A stretch of 64,000 bases of DNA from Prorocentrum cordatum (GCA_963575745.1 CAUYUJ010014755.1:163877-227876); one strand, 5' to 3'. Shown: positions 20,871-31,945, counted from the stretch's first letter. Numbers and translations are program-made. Notes: generated from the letters alone by a model not told the origin.

Positions 20871-21430
20871 TTCTGATCATCATAACATACCAGAACATAA
20901 AATAACATGAGAAGGGAGAGGAGGAAGGAGGTGGAGGTGTCCTCGGCGCGGTCGGAGTAAGGTATGGGGAGTAGTGGCATTCCGCCACGCATTTTGCGAC
21001 GTGGGCAACAACATGTTCATTTTGGCAGCAGAAATTTTGAATTCGTAGTATTGGCCCTTTAGATTGGCTGGCTATTGACCCGCTAGGTAGTAGAGTGGGG
21101 GCATTTGCGAATAGCGAGAAGGAGGAGGATTAGGAGGAAGAGAGGGAGGAGGCAGAGGAGGGAGGAACAGGAAAAGGGGTAGTGAGGAGGGCGGAGAACG
21201 GTGATTGAGGAGGCAGGGAGGAGGTGGTGGAGGAATGAAGAAGAAGAAGAGGGATGATGATGATGATGAGGAGGAGGAGGAGGTGGAGGAGGAAGAGGGG
21301 AGGAGGGGTGACGAGGAAGAGGAGGGATGCTGATGAAAAGGTGGAGGTGGAGGTGGAAGATCGATGAGGACGAGTTGTGACGAGGACGAGGACAACGACG
21401 ACGACGACGGTGACGACGCCCCCCATGCCG
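20871..21430. other. Unassigned, then GGA-rich tract
   Basis: 21115-21365 is purine-rich (GAGGAGGAGG, GATGATGATG) and gives serine/proline-rich minus-strand frames. Nothing else recognised. Confidence 0.55.
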
Positions 21431-21439
21431 CTTCTCCAG

Positions 21440-21557
21440 CGGGACGGCGCCGCGACGGACCCCGCGGCCGCCGCCGCCTGGCAGGGAGAGGTCGCGAGGC
21501 TGCGGGCAGAGGCGCGGGCCGCCGGCGCCGTCGATGTGACGATCGAGCTGTCTGGAT
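21440..21557 (+). CDS. Candidate exon, coiled-coil-like (uncertain)
   Basis: After the pyrimidine-rich CCGCTTCTCCAG the frame reads AAAAAWQGEVARLRAEARAA and then VDVTIELSGC. I do not know the family. It follows a GAC/GAG-rich tract and is followed at once by dispersed repeat K, so it may belong to a mobile or repeat-borne frame and not a host gene. No clear donor. Confidence 0.25.
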
Positions 21558-21576
21558 GCCCCTGCTCTCGGCAGGA

Positions 21577-21700
21577 AGTCACGGAAGCTTCCGCTCGTCT
21601 TGGATTGAATGAGTCTGTGCGAAGAGCGCCTAACAGCGCCCAGCAGCGTCGAATAGCGGTCACACAGCGCCCAGTAGCGACCAATAGCGCCAAACGGCGC
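21577..21700 (+). repeat. Dispersed repeat K, copy 2
   Basis: Collinear with 17340-17465; see the shared motifs there. Confidence 0.65.
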
Positions 21701-22079
21701 CATGTGAGGGATATGCGTTATGTCCGCTCAGCCCGCGATGGGGCGCGCTATTGGGACCCATGGGGACGATCAAAAGCTTCCATGAGTTGCCTTCTAATCT
21801 TCCCGACGCTGGGGGGAACGGTTCAGCTCGTTACGGCGTGTTGCGATGCGGTTTTGTGGGCGGGTTTGGCCGTTCGAATCTGGTTGCGCTTGTGGGGAGT
21901 ACCCCCCTGTGCAGCCAGTGCCCGCATGGGAAAGGAGCTGGGCTGTCGCAGAAACCCCAAAAAGACATGCAACGTCCTCATGTTTGGTCAATACGGGGTG
22001 CCCGAAAGTCCCGACCTCTTCCACGGGGCTGGCTTTTCATCCGGAGCCCATCGAAGGCCCCAGTGGTCGAAGATTGCCC
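21701..22079. other. Unassigned
   Basis: Open frames on both strands without recognised domains. No repeat seen. Confidence 0.4.
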
Positions 22080-22235
22080 AGAGCATCCCGTCGCTTTGTA
22101 TGTCACGGCCGTCGCCGATGCATCACCGACGTCCGTCGCCGCCGCATCGCCAGTGCATCGGTGATGCAACGGCGATGCGGCGCAATCCTCTGACCCCATC
22201 TGGGAGGCTTGGGCCATTTAGAGTGACGGCCCGCG
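22080..22235 (-). repeat. GCATCGGCGATG foldback element, copy 1
   Basis: Contains inverted copies of CGCCGATGCATC and GGTGATGC, and ends GATGCGGCGCAAT..CTGACCCCATCTGGGAGG. Read on the minus strand it begins CCTCCCAGATGGGGTC, matching the left flank of the better-preserved copy at 62068-62258. Confidence 0.65.
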
Positions 22236-22414
22236 ACGGAGTACGCAGACCAAGGGCGCGGGTCCAGAGATCCGGGGGTCGTCGCCGTCGTCGCCCTTGT
22301 TTCCATCGTCCCTTTCCTCGACTTCCCTTCATCCCTCCACCATTATTGTTGCTCCTTCCCATTCCTCGCACTGCTCATCATCCTCCGCCACTCCCCACTT
22401 CCTCCGTGCACCCT

Positions 22415-22440
22415 CTTCCTTTTTTTTTTTTTTTGTTTTT

Positions 22441-22474
<34 letters not shown>

Positions 22475-22505
22475 AATATATATATATATTTATATATCGC
22501 TCTCT
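22415..22505. repeat. T, (TC)n and (TA)n tract
   Basis: A poly-T run, about 15 TC units, then TATATA-rich sequence. Confidence 0.95.
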
Positions 22506-22672
22506 CGCCATCCCTCCTTTCTTCCTGATCTATGTTTCCTCCTCCCTCGTCCCTCTAGGTTTGGGACTTTTGGGGGCGTCTCTGGGGAGATCCAGGCGGA
22601 TCCGTTTTCTCAAGGCGCTGGCCACCGCCATCGCGGGCACATCCGCGGCCGGCCAGCGCTCGCCGCTGCTAG

Positions 22673-22735
22673 GTGGAGCGCGAGGCCGCCACCCGCGAGG
22701 CGCTCGGCTCCGAGGCCCGGCGGCGCTCTGACCCT
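22673..22735 (+). CDS. Candidate exon fragment (uncertain)
   Basis: After CGCTGCTAG the frame reads VEREAATREALGSEARRRSD. Its composition resembles the other AG-bounded islands. No further coding continuity, so support is weak. Confidence 0.2.
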
Positions 22736-22799
22736 TTGGGCGGAGGGAGGCTTGGCTGGGGGCGTCCAAGGCCCAGACCTGCTCGCGTCCTGACAAAGG

Positions 22800-22955
22800 C
22801 AGGATTCGGAGGAGGAAAACGTACACTTCCCGCTACCCTTCCCTCGTTTTCCAAATTTCGGGGCCTGGGAGCCTCGTCGCCACCGTTGGATTCGCCTCGA
22901 AGTCCTGGTCAGGACGCACACTTGGAGAGGTCCGGGGAGTAGCGGTATCGATATT
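22800..22955 (+). repeat. Dispersed repeat Q, copy 1
   Basis: GGAGGAAAACGTAC, then GGGAGCCTCGTCGCCACC, TTGGATTCGCCTCGAAG, GTCAGGACGCAC, and a GAGAGGTCCGGGGAGTA segment. The partner at 60765-60910 keeps the order with few changes. Confidence 0.8.
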
Positions 22956-24580
22956 TTTGTTTTCGGCCGTTTTGGGCTTTTGGGGGTCCTCACCAGGCCA
23001 TTGGGTTGTCAAAGAACGACTTTGGATGAAGTGCCGGTCGTTGGGAAAGGGTCGGATTTTCGCATCTAGAACGCGTGCAAGGTGAAGTAGCAAGCAAGGG
23101 TCCCAAGCATCATCTTTAGGGGCCGTTCGTTTTTACGTGAGTCGTTGGGCCCGAGGACCGCGATGTTACCAGGTGCCCCGGGAGGGCGAATAACGCCCAT
23201 GCCCCATGCTTTCGACGGCCTGCATGGGGGCTCTTCCTTGCATGCCAGCACTGCAATGTCAATTGGCTTCGCTCAGAATTCATTGGCATGCAGGAGCACT
23301 TGCTGTCATCTTGTTTATCATGCGTGGCAAAGAAGAGAGGAGAGGCAGAGAACAGTTTAGCAAATGACGCGGGATTTCGCGACGAACTGGCGCCTCAAAT
23401 CCGCGCGATTCAAACGAAGAAGGATGAACCATTCTGCAAGACTGATAGCGAGTATGGGGTCTCTCCTTCAGGCCGCGCAGCAAGACCATCTAGACCAGCA
23501 GGCCGCATCGGAAACAGTTCATATGTCTCTGTCGGAAGCAGAAAAGGCAAATAAAGGAGTTGGAAGAGTTTGCGGGACAATGCAGATACAATCAGGACAC
23601 CGAGTTGCGGGGGAAATGGCGGCGAAGGAACCACGCGTGCATCAGCTTCCGCAAAGGGCGGGGATAGGGGCAAGGAGTTCTCATCGATAAGCGGATGATG
23701 CGATGAAAGAGAGAACGGCACAGGCATTTGGTCTGATTCGCCATGCGAATGAAGAGGGGGTCGCAGTTGTGCAACAAACGGACCTTCGAGAGCGCATGGA
23801 TTCTGATCAAACGAGGAAAATGACAGCGGATGCGGTACCACCTGCGCCGCGGATTCGATCCGCGGCGCAGGGCGACGCTGTCATGATCTCATATGTCGCG
23901 AAGATCCGAACCATAGCTCGCCTCTCTGGGGATGGTCGGTCGAGCAGACTGGCGTTAGGGGCCCAGCCTTTGATCCCGGGGAGCTCAGCGTATCAGACCT
24001 CGGAGAGGGGGCCGCGTCTCCGTGTCGCTGCCGCCTCGGGAGACATGCAGATGCGGTATGGTTGGTTGCCAAGACGCAAGGAAGATCAAGTGCGTTCAAT
24101 GTGCTTCGCCATGTCGTGACAGCCACATCGACTCCACGATCAAACGTCGCATAGAAGGCGTTCGGGACAAGTCGGGCGCCGAGGTGGAGGTTGCCCAGAA
24201 ACGTCAGGAGGAGGATCGTCTGCGATTCCAGCAGTGGGAGAGCAGGCACGCACGGCTAGCCTCATTAAAACGCAAACCATGCAACTATGCAGGAGCGAAA
24301 AGAATTTGAGGGAGCCAAGCAATCCGAAGATAATGAAGACAAGTCGGGACTCCCTGACCAGAAACACATTGGAGTTCCCCCAAACATTTGAAGCAACATT
24401 ATCTTGGAGTGCCAACGTTTCCCGGATTTCTCGGACCGTCCGAAGACTCCTCGCCTCGAGCGCCTGACGCCCCGGAAGAGTCACCTGGCCCAGCGCCTGC
24501 CATTGCTGGCTCAGCCGGGGGTGGAAGCTGCGGCGGGGGGGGGGTCTGGGCGGCGGTGGTGGCGGAGGAGGCGGTGACCG
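22956..24580. other. Low-repeat region upstream of a copia-like Gag
   Basis: A minus-strand trace of repeat R is at 23150-23230. From about 23290 plus-strand frames (for example 23364-23690, 23703-24119, 24022-24309) are rich in Gln, Glu, Ala and Arg. They may be decayed N-terminal parts of the retroelement at 24.6 kb. No frame is continuous. Confidence 0.4.
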
Positions 24581-25068
24581 AGATGAGCTTGGACCCATTA
24601 CTTACCTTGTTAGATGTTCGGCAAGAAGTGGGGAAACCGACGAAAATCAAGTTTATGCCAATCCCCGACACAATCGGACTTCGTGAATGGAGGCTACCCG
24701 CGACGAGAGTGCTCTCGCCCGCTTCAGCCAACGCGCCAGGAGCAAGGTCCTGGATCACCCAAGCATTAGATCCCAACGTAGATCCCAAGATTCCGAGGGA
24801 CTCAGGGAAGTACGAGCGAATCGATCTGATGATTGCTTCGGACCTCATTGGGACATTCTCCAAGACTAGACAGAAGAAGGATCTTCAACCTCAGCGAACT
24901 CATTTCAGTGCCCGAGAAGCCAAGAATCATGGATTTCGCTATTTTTGTATGATTTGTATTGTTTTCGGGGGCCCCGCTCTTCGAGCTCCCGACAATCTGC
25001 GACGGCCCAAGAGGCCTCCAACGCCGCTTCAGGACGAGCCCATAGGCGCAGGACACGGGACGGCCTAG
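24388..25068 (+). pseudogene. Ty1/copia-like Gag N-terminal fragment
   Basis: The frame is open for 226 codons. Residues about 79-165 (24622-24883) read KIKFMPIPDTIGLREWRL, later SWITQALD and DSGKYERIDLMIASDL. This order (a short K..P.LP stretch, a YR.W-like segment, S.....A..W(V/I), then (F/Y)..(L/I)D..(I/L)A..L) resembles the start of copia-type polyproteins I associate with dinoflagellates. A glycine-rich linker precedes it. Downstream there is no zinc knuckle, protease, integrase or RT in frame; after about 24950 the sequence turns into other repeats. It is therefore a truncated remnant. The family assignment rests on pattern memory only. Confidence 0.45.
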
Positions 25069-25169
25069 CAGAGCTCATTCACGTCCCCAGGGGCGCCCGA
25101 GACGGCCTCCGAGGCCGCGAAGACGACCCCGAAGTGGTCTCCTCGGGGGGAGCATGAACCGAACGTTCA

Positions 25170-25340
25170 AGTCTTTCGCCCAAAGAAGGCTCCCAGGGGG
25201 TCCCAGGAAGGCTCCCAGGTGCTGCCGAAGGCCCCCAAGAGGACCACAAGAGCTTCCCGCGACGCCCCAAAAGGTTGCAAAACTGGCCCCAAGAGGCCAA
25301 ACAACGGTCCCCAAGAAGCCCCCGCGAGGCCTCGTTCGAC
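25170..25340. repeat. CTCCCAGG minisatellite (short)
   Basis: GGCTCCCAGG- and CCCCAAGAGG-type copies; related in composition, on the opposite strand, to the CTCCTGG arrays. Confidence 0.6.
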
Positions 25341-26518
25341 ACCTCTCCTTCCATGCCCCGTCCAACCCAGCTCCTGCCGTTTTTGTTTTGTTACCTCGCG
25401 CCTCCCCCATCTCGCTTCGCAGCCGCGCCGCCAATGCAATATCTCCGAATGGCTCACTCTAGCTGTCCCGCGGGTTTGGCAGCCTCCTTTGATATGTCCT
25501 GGCAACCTCTACGTGGACTTCAATGCGGCCCCACACCGTCATGTTCCCGGACAGCCTTCCAGGAACATGATTGTCACCGCCACTCCGGCAAGGAGGCCGA
25601 AGATGACGAGGACGGTCCGCGCCGTCCCACCGAACGCCCCCAGTCAGCGCAGCGTTTTGAATCGTTCTTGGCCTTTCCAGCCCATGCAGTTTTTGAATCG
25701 TAGATTTGCGCCTCCCCCATCTCCTGACCAAGCCTTACCACCATCTCAACCTTTGATGTTGTTTCCACTGGCCCGTCCTTCGGGCCGGGCAACCCCATTT
25801 GGAGAACACTGACATCCAGGGCCTCCGCGCGTGCCATCCCGTCGCATTCCCGGAAAGCCTTCCACGAACATGATTGCCGCTACCCGTCTGACTCAGAGAC
25901 TTATAAGGAGGAGGGGTAGGAGGAGGAGGAGGAGGAGGCGGAGGAGGAGGAGGAGGAGGAGGGGAAGGAGGAGGGGAAGAAGGAACATGAGGAGGAGGAA
26001 CAGGAGGAGGAGGAGGTGGAAAGGACAAAGGCAAACAGAGACCCACGCAGGCTCCCAGGCGGCCCCAGGGGCGCCAAAGACGACCCAGGATGGTCAACGC
26101 CAAGAGGCCCGGAAACGTCCTCCCAGAGGCCCCCGCGCGGCATTCGTCGTTTTCCCAACGAACATCCCACGTGCGTTCGACCGACAGTCCACGACGGTGG
26201 CGGAATGGGCCCGTAGCCGTTCAGGTCGCTGTCGTAAGCCCCCGCGGTCTGTCTCCCCCTCCCCCCGTGGCCTTCCCAGCAACAACCGCGCTGCCTCTGT
26301 CACTCCATACCTCCTTCATATCAGTCTTAAACTCCACCTCCTCGCCCCCGCATCTTAGGGCCCTTTTCAAATCATTACATTGGTCCGTTTCTCCAGGAAC
26401 CCCGCGCTGGCCCCGACGCGGCCTACCCAATCACGTTCCCGCGTAGCCCACCGGGAACATGTTGCTCGCCGCCAGTCCGACGAGGAAACCGAAGAGGAGG
26501 AGGGAGAGGAGGGGGGGA
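25340..26518 (+). repeat. Hairpin satellite, left block
   Basis: Diverged units whose markers recur in order: GTTTTGTTACCTCGC, an AATGATTTCATTGGCCG-like segment, a hairpin, GTCGCCGCCA, GACGAGGAAACCGAAGAGGA, GGCTCCAAGGCGGCCCC-like, a segment of the type AACGAACATCCCAC, ACGGTGGCGGGATGGGCC, and a segment ending CCCCCGCGGTCT. Hairpins are at 25539-25570, 25843-25874 and 26431-26461. The block is cut at 26518 by the YR element and resumes at 34784. Confidence 0.75.
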
Positions 26519-26682
26519 CACAAAACCTTGGCGCGGACGCCAAACGGCTCGGCGCGTCGCACCGCGACGTTGGGTGCGGCGCTCGGCCCTGGCCGCGCGC
26601 AACGGTGCCCCGAGCCGACAGTGGCTCGGGCACTTCCCTGCGTCGCTGGCCTAGCCGAGCGCCCAGCGCGAACGCCCCGAGC
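26519..26682 (-). repeat. Split direct repeat A1
   Basis: Starts CACAAAACCTTGGCGCGGAC and ends AGCGCGAACGCCCC. It matches A2 (26984-27143) over nearly its whole length, including ACGTTGGGTGCGGCGCTCG and GTGGCTCGGGCACTTCCCTG. Confidence 0.85.
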
Positions 26683-26983
26683 CGAATGGCCGCCAACAGC
26701 CGCGCCGCAGGTGTCTTTTGCCGAGCGTGGCGACACACCCCCGCCAGCCGTGCGCGCGCGACGCCCCTCCCGACCCTGGGCGGCGCACGCGCCCCCTCGC
26801 GCGCTCGCCCATGCAAGCAGGGCGGACTGCGCGACGCCTCGCACCCAACGCTTGGGCACGCGTCGCCCCGCGCCGTTGCGCGTCGCGCGGCGCCCCCTCC
26901 CGTTCGCCCAAGCATGGGAGCCGGGGTGGGAGCGCCCGCCCCGCCGTTTGACCGCGATTCAACGTTGCGCGACGATCGCCCAC
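26683..26983 (-). repeat. Split direct repeat B1
   Basis: From about 26738 it matches B2 (34527-34783). The stretch 26838-26933 is almost identical in both. It ends GATCGCCCAC at 26983, the same last bases as B2 at 34783. Confidence 0.85.
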
Positions 26984-27143
26984 CACATAACTTTGGCGCG
27001 GGCGCCAAACGGCCCGGCGCGTCGCGCCGCGACGTTGGGTGCGGCGCTCGACCCTGGCCGCGCGCAACGGTGCCCCGAGCCGACGGTGGCTCGGGCACTT
27101 CCCTGCGTCGTCGGCCTAGCCGAGCGCCCAGTGCGAACGCCCA
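26984..27143 (-). repeat. Split direct repeat A2
   Basis: Starts CACATAACTTTGGCGCGGGC directly after B1. Similarity to A1 ends at about 27143, after which recombinase-side sequence begins. Confidence 0.85.
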
Positions 27144-27289
27144 CTGCCACGGAGCGCTGGGCACTCGGCGGGAGGCCCAGCCGCGCGCGCCACGCGCGCG
27201 CGCAGGCGCAGACCCAATGCGCGCGCGCCGCCGGAGCGCCAGCACGCGCGCTCCACCAGGTATGGAGCCCAGTCTCTTTTCTTCGCGCA

Positions 27290-28560
27290 TCGCTGTCGGA
27301 AGAGCAATTGTCCCTGGCCTCGAGCCCCGCTCGAGTGACTCTACGGGCAGATAATATATGAAGGCGGCGCTCCGCCAGCCGCCCGCGCGAAGCATCTCGG
27401 CCAGCTTGGCCCCGCGCTCGACTAAGTCGAGCGCGCGTCCGCGGCGGAGCGCCTTCGCGTCGAATTCCCCCGGGCGCGCAGCGCCCGCCGCCCTGGCCGC
27501 TATCCGGACGGCGGCCGCGGCGTCCGCGTGGTGGGGGGGGCTCGCGAAGGCCTGCGCGCCCACGCCCGCTTTCTCGAAGAAAGCACCGAGGGCGCGCACT
27601 GGGCGCGCGCCTTTGCCGCCCTCGGTGCGGCGCCAGCACTTGCGCCAAATTGTCGCAGGCCGTTCCGGATTCTTGCGCCGCTGCAGTCTTAAACCTATCG
27701 CCTCTGCTGAGAGGCGCGCCGATGCCCGGCGCTGTTCGTTGAACGCCGAGCCATCGAAACCAGCGGGCAAGCCCTCACTTGGCAGGCGCAACAGAAACGC
27801 ATATCCGAAACACATGAGCATCGCCACGTCTCTCCTGACAGACGCGGCCGCCGGGCGCGGGGCGCTCGCTTCAACGACTCTGGACAGGAGGGCGTGCGAC
27901 GCAAAACGTCTGACTCTCAGAGGCGTCGGTCACCTCTTCGCGATGCCCAATCGCCCGCTTCGAGGGGCGATCGCGCGGGCGCCCAGCTCTGCGCTGATCG
28001 AGGGCAACTGCCAATCGCCGCATCCAAGCGCGCCCTCGCGGCGAAGCGCCGGCGTTCGGGCGGGCTCATTACAGCGGCGCCGTCGAGGGCGCGTCGCGGC
28101 CCTTCGCTGGGCGCGCCCAATTGGTTTGCGCACGAAACAGCATGCTCAACCACAGCCTCGGCCGTTCCCCGAGCTCGCGAGCCCTGTGCGGGATCGCCTC
28201 GCGCGTCGCCAGGGCGCAACTCTGCGCGCAGTTGTTCTGGCGCCGTCGCCCCAGCATCGCCCCCGCGCCTCGGCCGCCGACCCGGCGGCGGCCCTGGCGC
28301 AGGCCGCGGGCGCATTGCGACGCCCTCGCCAATGCCGGCGGGCGGAAGGCCGGGGGGGGGGGGGGCTCGGGCGACCCTGCCCTTCACCATCCGCCGCCAG
28401 GGCCCCAGCGGCCGGGGGGCCGCGCGGGTGGCGCTGCTTCTGCTTCGTTGCAACGCTTGCGCCGACCGAAAGAAAAACCCTCGAGGGCCGCTCTGTATCC
28501 TCGCTTCGTTGAAGGCCCTGCGCGCGGCCCGCGGTCGCGCCGCCTGGCTGCTACATCGCT
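27290..28560 (-). pseudogene. Tyrosine recombinase of the YR element
   Basis: A site-specific recombinase that would integrate the element's circular DNA. A core-binding-like start (STKRGYRAALEGF, about 28540) lies in one frame. After shifts, the catalytic half lies in the frame 26367-27827: GYAFLLRLPSEGLP holds the first Arg box, LRLQRRKN the beta-hairpin Lys region, and KALRRGRALDLVERGAKL the second box, with AGGWRSAAFIYYLP carrying the terminal Tyr region. In relatives I expect RGHARD in box II; here it is RGRALD, so both the His and the Arg are lost. The enzyme should be inactive. The frame stays open beyond the domain to 26367 only because of high GC content. Confidence 0.7.
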
Positions 28561-28596
28561 GCTGCGCGGCGATAGTTGAGGACGACTGAAGTCGGC

Positions 28597-28632
28597 GTCG
28601 ACGTCTGCCAAATGCTTCCAGTGAAGCACATC
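28597..28632 (-). other. DVxHWxHLxDxD motif, copy 1
   Basis: The frame reads DVLHWKHLADVD, preceded by an AFYAKLVAHLKSQ stretch. A similar motif (DVAHWTHLLDAD, preceded by EFYRNWAEALNQK) is in the Gag-like frame at 33726-33761. Meaning unknown. Confidence 0.5.
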
Positions 28633-28829
28633 CTGCGATTTGAGATGCGCGACAAGCTTGGCGTAAAAGGCAAGCGGCTGGCGCCGCAAATCGCGCGCGC
28701 GAAGCCACCGTGCGAAGATCGACGCGTCCGACATCTCCACGCGGGAAAGCGCGCGACGCGCGTGCCCCCGCGCCGCCCAACTGAAGCAGGCAGCAGCACT
28801 CAGCGGGCCCGTGCGAGGGGGGCCCACTG

Positions 28830-29640
28830 CTGAGGGGCGTAGAAGCGATCGTCCAGCGTCGGTTCTACATAAGTCGCGTCCAAGCGGCGCACCAGGCCGT
28901 GATCTTCCCGCGATGGCGGATCTGCGATATTCGCAGCCGAGGGCACCCGATGGACCCACGCGGATGCCGAGACTTCGGCAGCCAGCGCCCATGCCCCGTG
29001 CACGAGGCAGGCGCGGTCAAACTGGCGCGCGGATCCTCGCGCCACCGCCTGCTCTGCACCGCGGTTGCCTGGGAAACAGACTAGCGCCGCGTTCGACAAC
29101 ATATCTGTGAACGACGACGTGGCGACAGCGATGACCAATAGTTCCAGGCACATATTTTGATTCTCGCCGCGTTGCCCGAACAGCCGCAACGCCGCGGCGT
29201 CCGGCGCCCAATCGGGGTACTACGCGCGGTCGTGCGCGAACAGCACCGCCGCCGCTCGCGGCGGGGTGCTCCGCGCATCGGCAAACGAATGCGCCGCGTC
29301 CAGAGGGCGGACTGTCCACTCCGCCACTTCGTGGACGCCCGCATCCAGCACTTCGCGCCACCACTCTGACGCTATGTGCAGCGGAGTCTTGACACGAGAG
29401 CCGCAGCCGCGCTGCTGCGCGAACAACGGTCGCAGAAAAGCCCTGCCCATCCGCTTGAACAGCGATTGACTGGCCCACGATAGCGCCCCGGCCAGCTTCG
29501 ACGTCGCGCCCGGCTCGAGTTTTCCTGATTCGAGCGCACGAGTGATCGCGCCAGCCTATTTGCGCGCCTTGTCCTCCGACTGGGCGCAATGGGCGCCCGC
29601 GTCGGACAAAGCGAAGTGAACCCCCAGCAAGACAGCCTCG
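28830..29640 (-). pseudogene. RNase H domain of the YR element
   Basis: Continues from the RT. One frame reads SKLAGALSWASQSLF, RPLFAQQ, EWWREVL and SFADARSTPPRAAAVLF (about 29200-29500). After a stop and a shift near 29200 it goes on as ENQNMCLELLVIA, FPGNRGAEQAVARGSARQFD and RVPSAANIADPPSR (28.83-29.19 kb). The first acidic residue (Asp of the FADAR stretch) and the Glu of CLELL are kept. The usual Ser-Asp-Asn of the third active-site segment is Pro-Gly-Asn here, so an active-site Asp is lost. The RVPS..NIAD.PSR ending is typical of the RNase H of YR-type retroelements. Confidence 0.75.
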
Positions 29641-29649
29641 CGTCGCTGG

Positions 29650-30560
29650 CAATGCTGCCGGGCCCCAGGATGGCACGCGCCAGCCGCGCGAAAACACTTA
29701 TGGCATGCGCTGCCGATTTCGCGGCGTCAGGGGCAAAGTAATCGCGGGCAGGCCGCCCCGCGGGAATCCGCAGCAGACGCCGCGCTGCGTGCCGAAGGAA
29801 AGCGACGCATCGGCCCCAACCGCACAGGGGCCCAGATGTTCCGAAGGGGAGCGCAAAATGCTACGAGACCCACGGACGGCCGTCCGCCAGGAATGCGCTC
29901 CACGCCGCGAACGCGTGGCCTGGGGCGAGCGGGATGCGCCTGCACGCGGCGTCTATATCAGCTTTCCGCAGGGCTGGCGCCACGCCGCGCGCTTCAAAGA
30001 TGGCACGGCGCGCCGCAATCACACGGCCGACCCCGTCAACGACAAGTTTCTTCCCAGGCAGCGTCGCTTCCGCAATGCGTGCGCGAGCGCCGTCATCGAC
30101 GGGCCTGATTTTGACATTCCCATCTGGCTTGCACTGCGCCGCGGGAAATTTCTGCAGCAAACGCGCGCCATCGCCAATGACTCGCGCAATCTCCGCAGCA
30201 GTCGCCGACGCCGGAAAAGAAATCGGCCGCGACATCCGCCCTAGAGTAGCGTCCTCGCGCGTCTTCTCTAGGAGCGCGCTCGCTCCTTCGGATTCGCGCA
30301 CTGTCTTCAAAATATTTTGACGATGCGCCACCGCGCCCGAGTGCAGTGCGGCGACGCCCGGGTAGGCACCCAACCCTTGCACGGGAATGCTATTCTTTGT
30401 CGACGGCGGCGCTCCAACGATTGGCGCGCCCTCCGCGAAGCAATTCGCAGCGCCTGTGTCTCCGTATTCCGACCGCGCTACGACCGCACGGACCAACGGG
30501 ACGTTGATTTCGCTAATTATTTGTTCGAATTGCGGCGGCGTGTGCGCGCTTATGCGGTGT
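29650..30560 (-). pseudogene. Reverse transcriptase of the YR element (3' part)
   Basis: Reading leftwards: NSIPVQGLGAYPGV, SGAVAHRQNILKTV, CKPDGNVKIRPVDDG, then KADIDAACRRIPLAPGH (motif A with its Asp). An in-frame TAG follows at about 29861. Past the stop the same frame reads ALPFGTSGPLCGWGR (motif B region) and RDYFAPDAAKSAAHA, where the catalytic (F/Y)VDD box should be. Only RD-Y remains, so the catalytic Asp pair is broken. ARLARAILGPGSIASD follows before a shift into the RNase H frame. The upstream end is cut at about 30560 by the LINE; the remainder of the element continues right of 32065. Confidence 0.75.
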
Positions 30561-30566
30561 GCGCTT

Positions 30567-31442
30567 AGAGACCTCGACGAGAGGCTGCAGTTTTTCCCTG
30601 CTCTAGATGCTGCGTACCGGCGGCGCTCGGCAAACCAATTCATTCTCGGAGACCTGAATTCGAGACTTGGGCGCAGCGCTCCTGGCGAAGAGCACATTGT
30701 TGATGAAAGCGTTATCGGCGCCCGTGCCGGCCGCGAAGTGGGCATCCCGAACAGAGATATGTTGGTGGAGCTCTGCTTGGAAAACTCCCTGGCGGTGGCG
30801 AACACTTTCGCCCCTGGGGAGCCGGGGAGCAAGGCCACCTTCATGGAGCCGGGGTTCACGCCAGTAGATCTTGTGACAGAGCAAGGCTTTAGCATGTTAG
30901 ATCTATTGTTGTGTGATTGGGGGCTCTTCAGTCGCATCCGGGACTTGAGATCGATCCACAGAGCAGCCCTTGCAACGGACCACTTTCTAGTGCACGCCGT
31001 GGTGGAGATGCCCAGGCGCGATAGCAGCAAACCTGCCCGTTCGCGCAGACAGGGCGCGTCTGCTTTGGAGCAAAAGGATATCCAACCAACGTTTGCCGCA
31101 GCGTTCTGCGACAGCGTGGCCGTCGAGGACGACCAGGGCACCGTTCCGGGAGCTTGGGGGGTCACAGGCCGGGCAACGGCAGCTGCTAAGGCCACGCTTC
31201 CGGCACCTGTCCGGAAATCGAACAGGCCGTGGATGTCCGAGGAGACGCTGGTCGCGCTGGACCGCAAACGCGTTGCGAGAGAAGCCGGGGGCGCAACTTT
31301 GGAGCGCGAGCTGCACCAAACAGCTCGGAACATGGCCAAGAGAGACAAATCCAATGGTTTGGACAAACACAAGTCGCAACAGGGGGCTGGCAGAGCATCC
31401 GGGCTTACCGGAAACCTCGAAAACCGAGAAACGGCAAGCTGA
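30567..31442 (+). pseudogene. LINE endonuclease (C-terminal half) and linker
   Basis: Apurinic-type endonuclease of the EEP superfamily, which nicks the target DNA. The frame reads FILGDLNSRLG (GDxN box, 30648), GREVGIPNRDMLVELC, SLAVANTF, GFSMLDLLLCDWG and RAALATDHFLVHA (the terminal DH pair). The catalytic GDLN and DH residues are intact, but the N-terminal third with the first Glu is missing. After the domain a linker runs to a TGA at 31440. Coding seems to move to another frame near 31370, because the alternative frame 31229-31675 there reads GWQSIRAYRKPRK and continues into the RT. Confidence 0.75.
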
Positions 31443-31945
31443 AGGACAAGAACGGCGCATTGGTTGACAGCGACATGTGGGCTGACACCATGGCCGAATA
31501 TTTTGAGCGAGTCCAGTGGCACGTCAGACCAGCAGCAGCAACCGACGGCGAGCCATTGGGAGACGAATTTCCGGCAGACCTTGGGGACATCACGGAAAAA
31601 GAAGTGGGCGACGCTCTCCGCGGCTTGAAGAAGAAGAAGAGAGCATGTGGGCCAGACGGCGTGCACAGCGAGTAGTTGCACGCAGTTGCGAGCAAGCCGG
31701 AAGGGCTCACCTGGCTCACGCGCATGTGCAACGAATGTTGGCTGACAGAGAGTATCCCCGAGGACTGGCACTACGCAATCGCGATAGCCCTCGCAATGGC
31801 TGCTCTACGGGAAGGTCGCCCGATAACCTGCCGCAGATGTTCTTCGCTCCCATGCGTTCGTCCCGAACACCACAGTTCCGGCTGCGCAGCGGCATGTCAG
31901 GCGCTGTGGGCGCCCGCGCAACGAGTGGGCGACCATGGTGCAGAG
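31370..31945 (+). pseudogene. LINE reverse transcriptase, N-terminal part
   Basis: The frame reads LVDSDMWADTMAEYFERVQW, then KEVGDALRGLKKKKRACGPD and GVHSE (finger region: LK..KA.GPDG). It has an in-frame TAG at 31673 and goes on in the same frame as LHAVASKPEGLTWLTRMCNE, IPEDW and GRPIT. Sequence then jumps to the C-terminal RRCGRPRNEW segment in another frame. No YADD-type catalytic box is present, so palm and thumb are deleted. Not functional. Confidence 0.7.

Noticed and set aside
26459-27361. Plus-strand 300-codon frame (and 26380-27354)
   Set aside because: Lies across the split direct repeats A1, B1 and A2; repeated protein segments follow from the duplicated DNA.
29861-31771. 636-codon minus-strand open frame as a single protein
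   Set aside because: Its first half is antisense to the LINE and its second half is YR-element RT; the continuity is an accident of the nested insertion.
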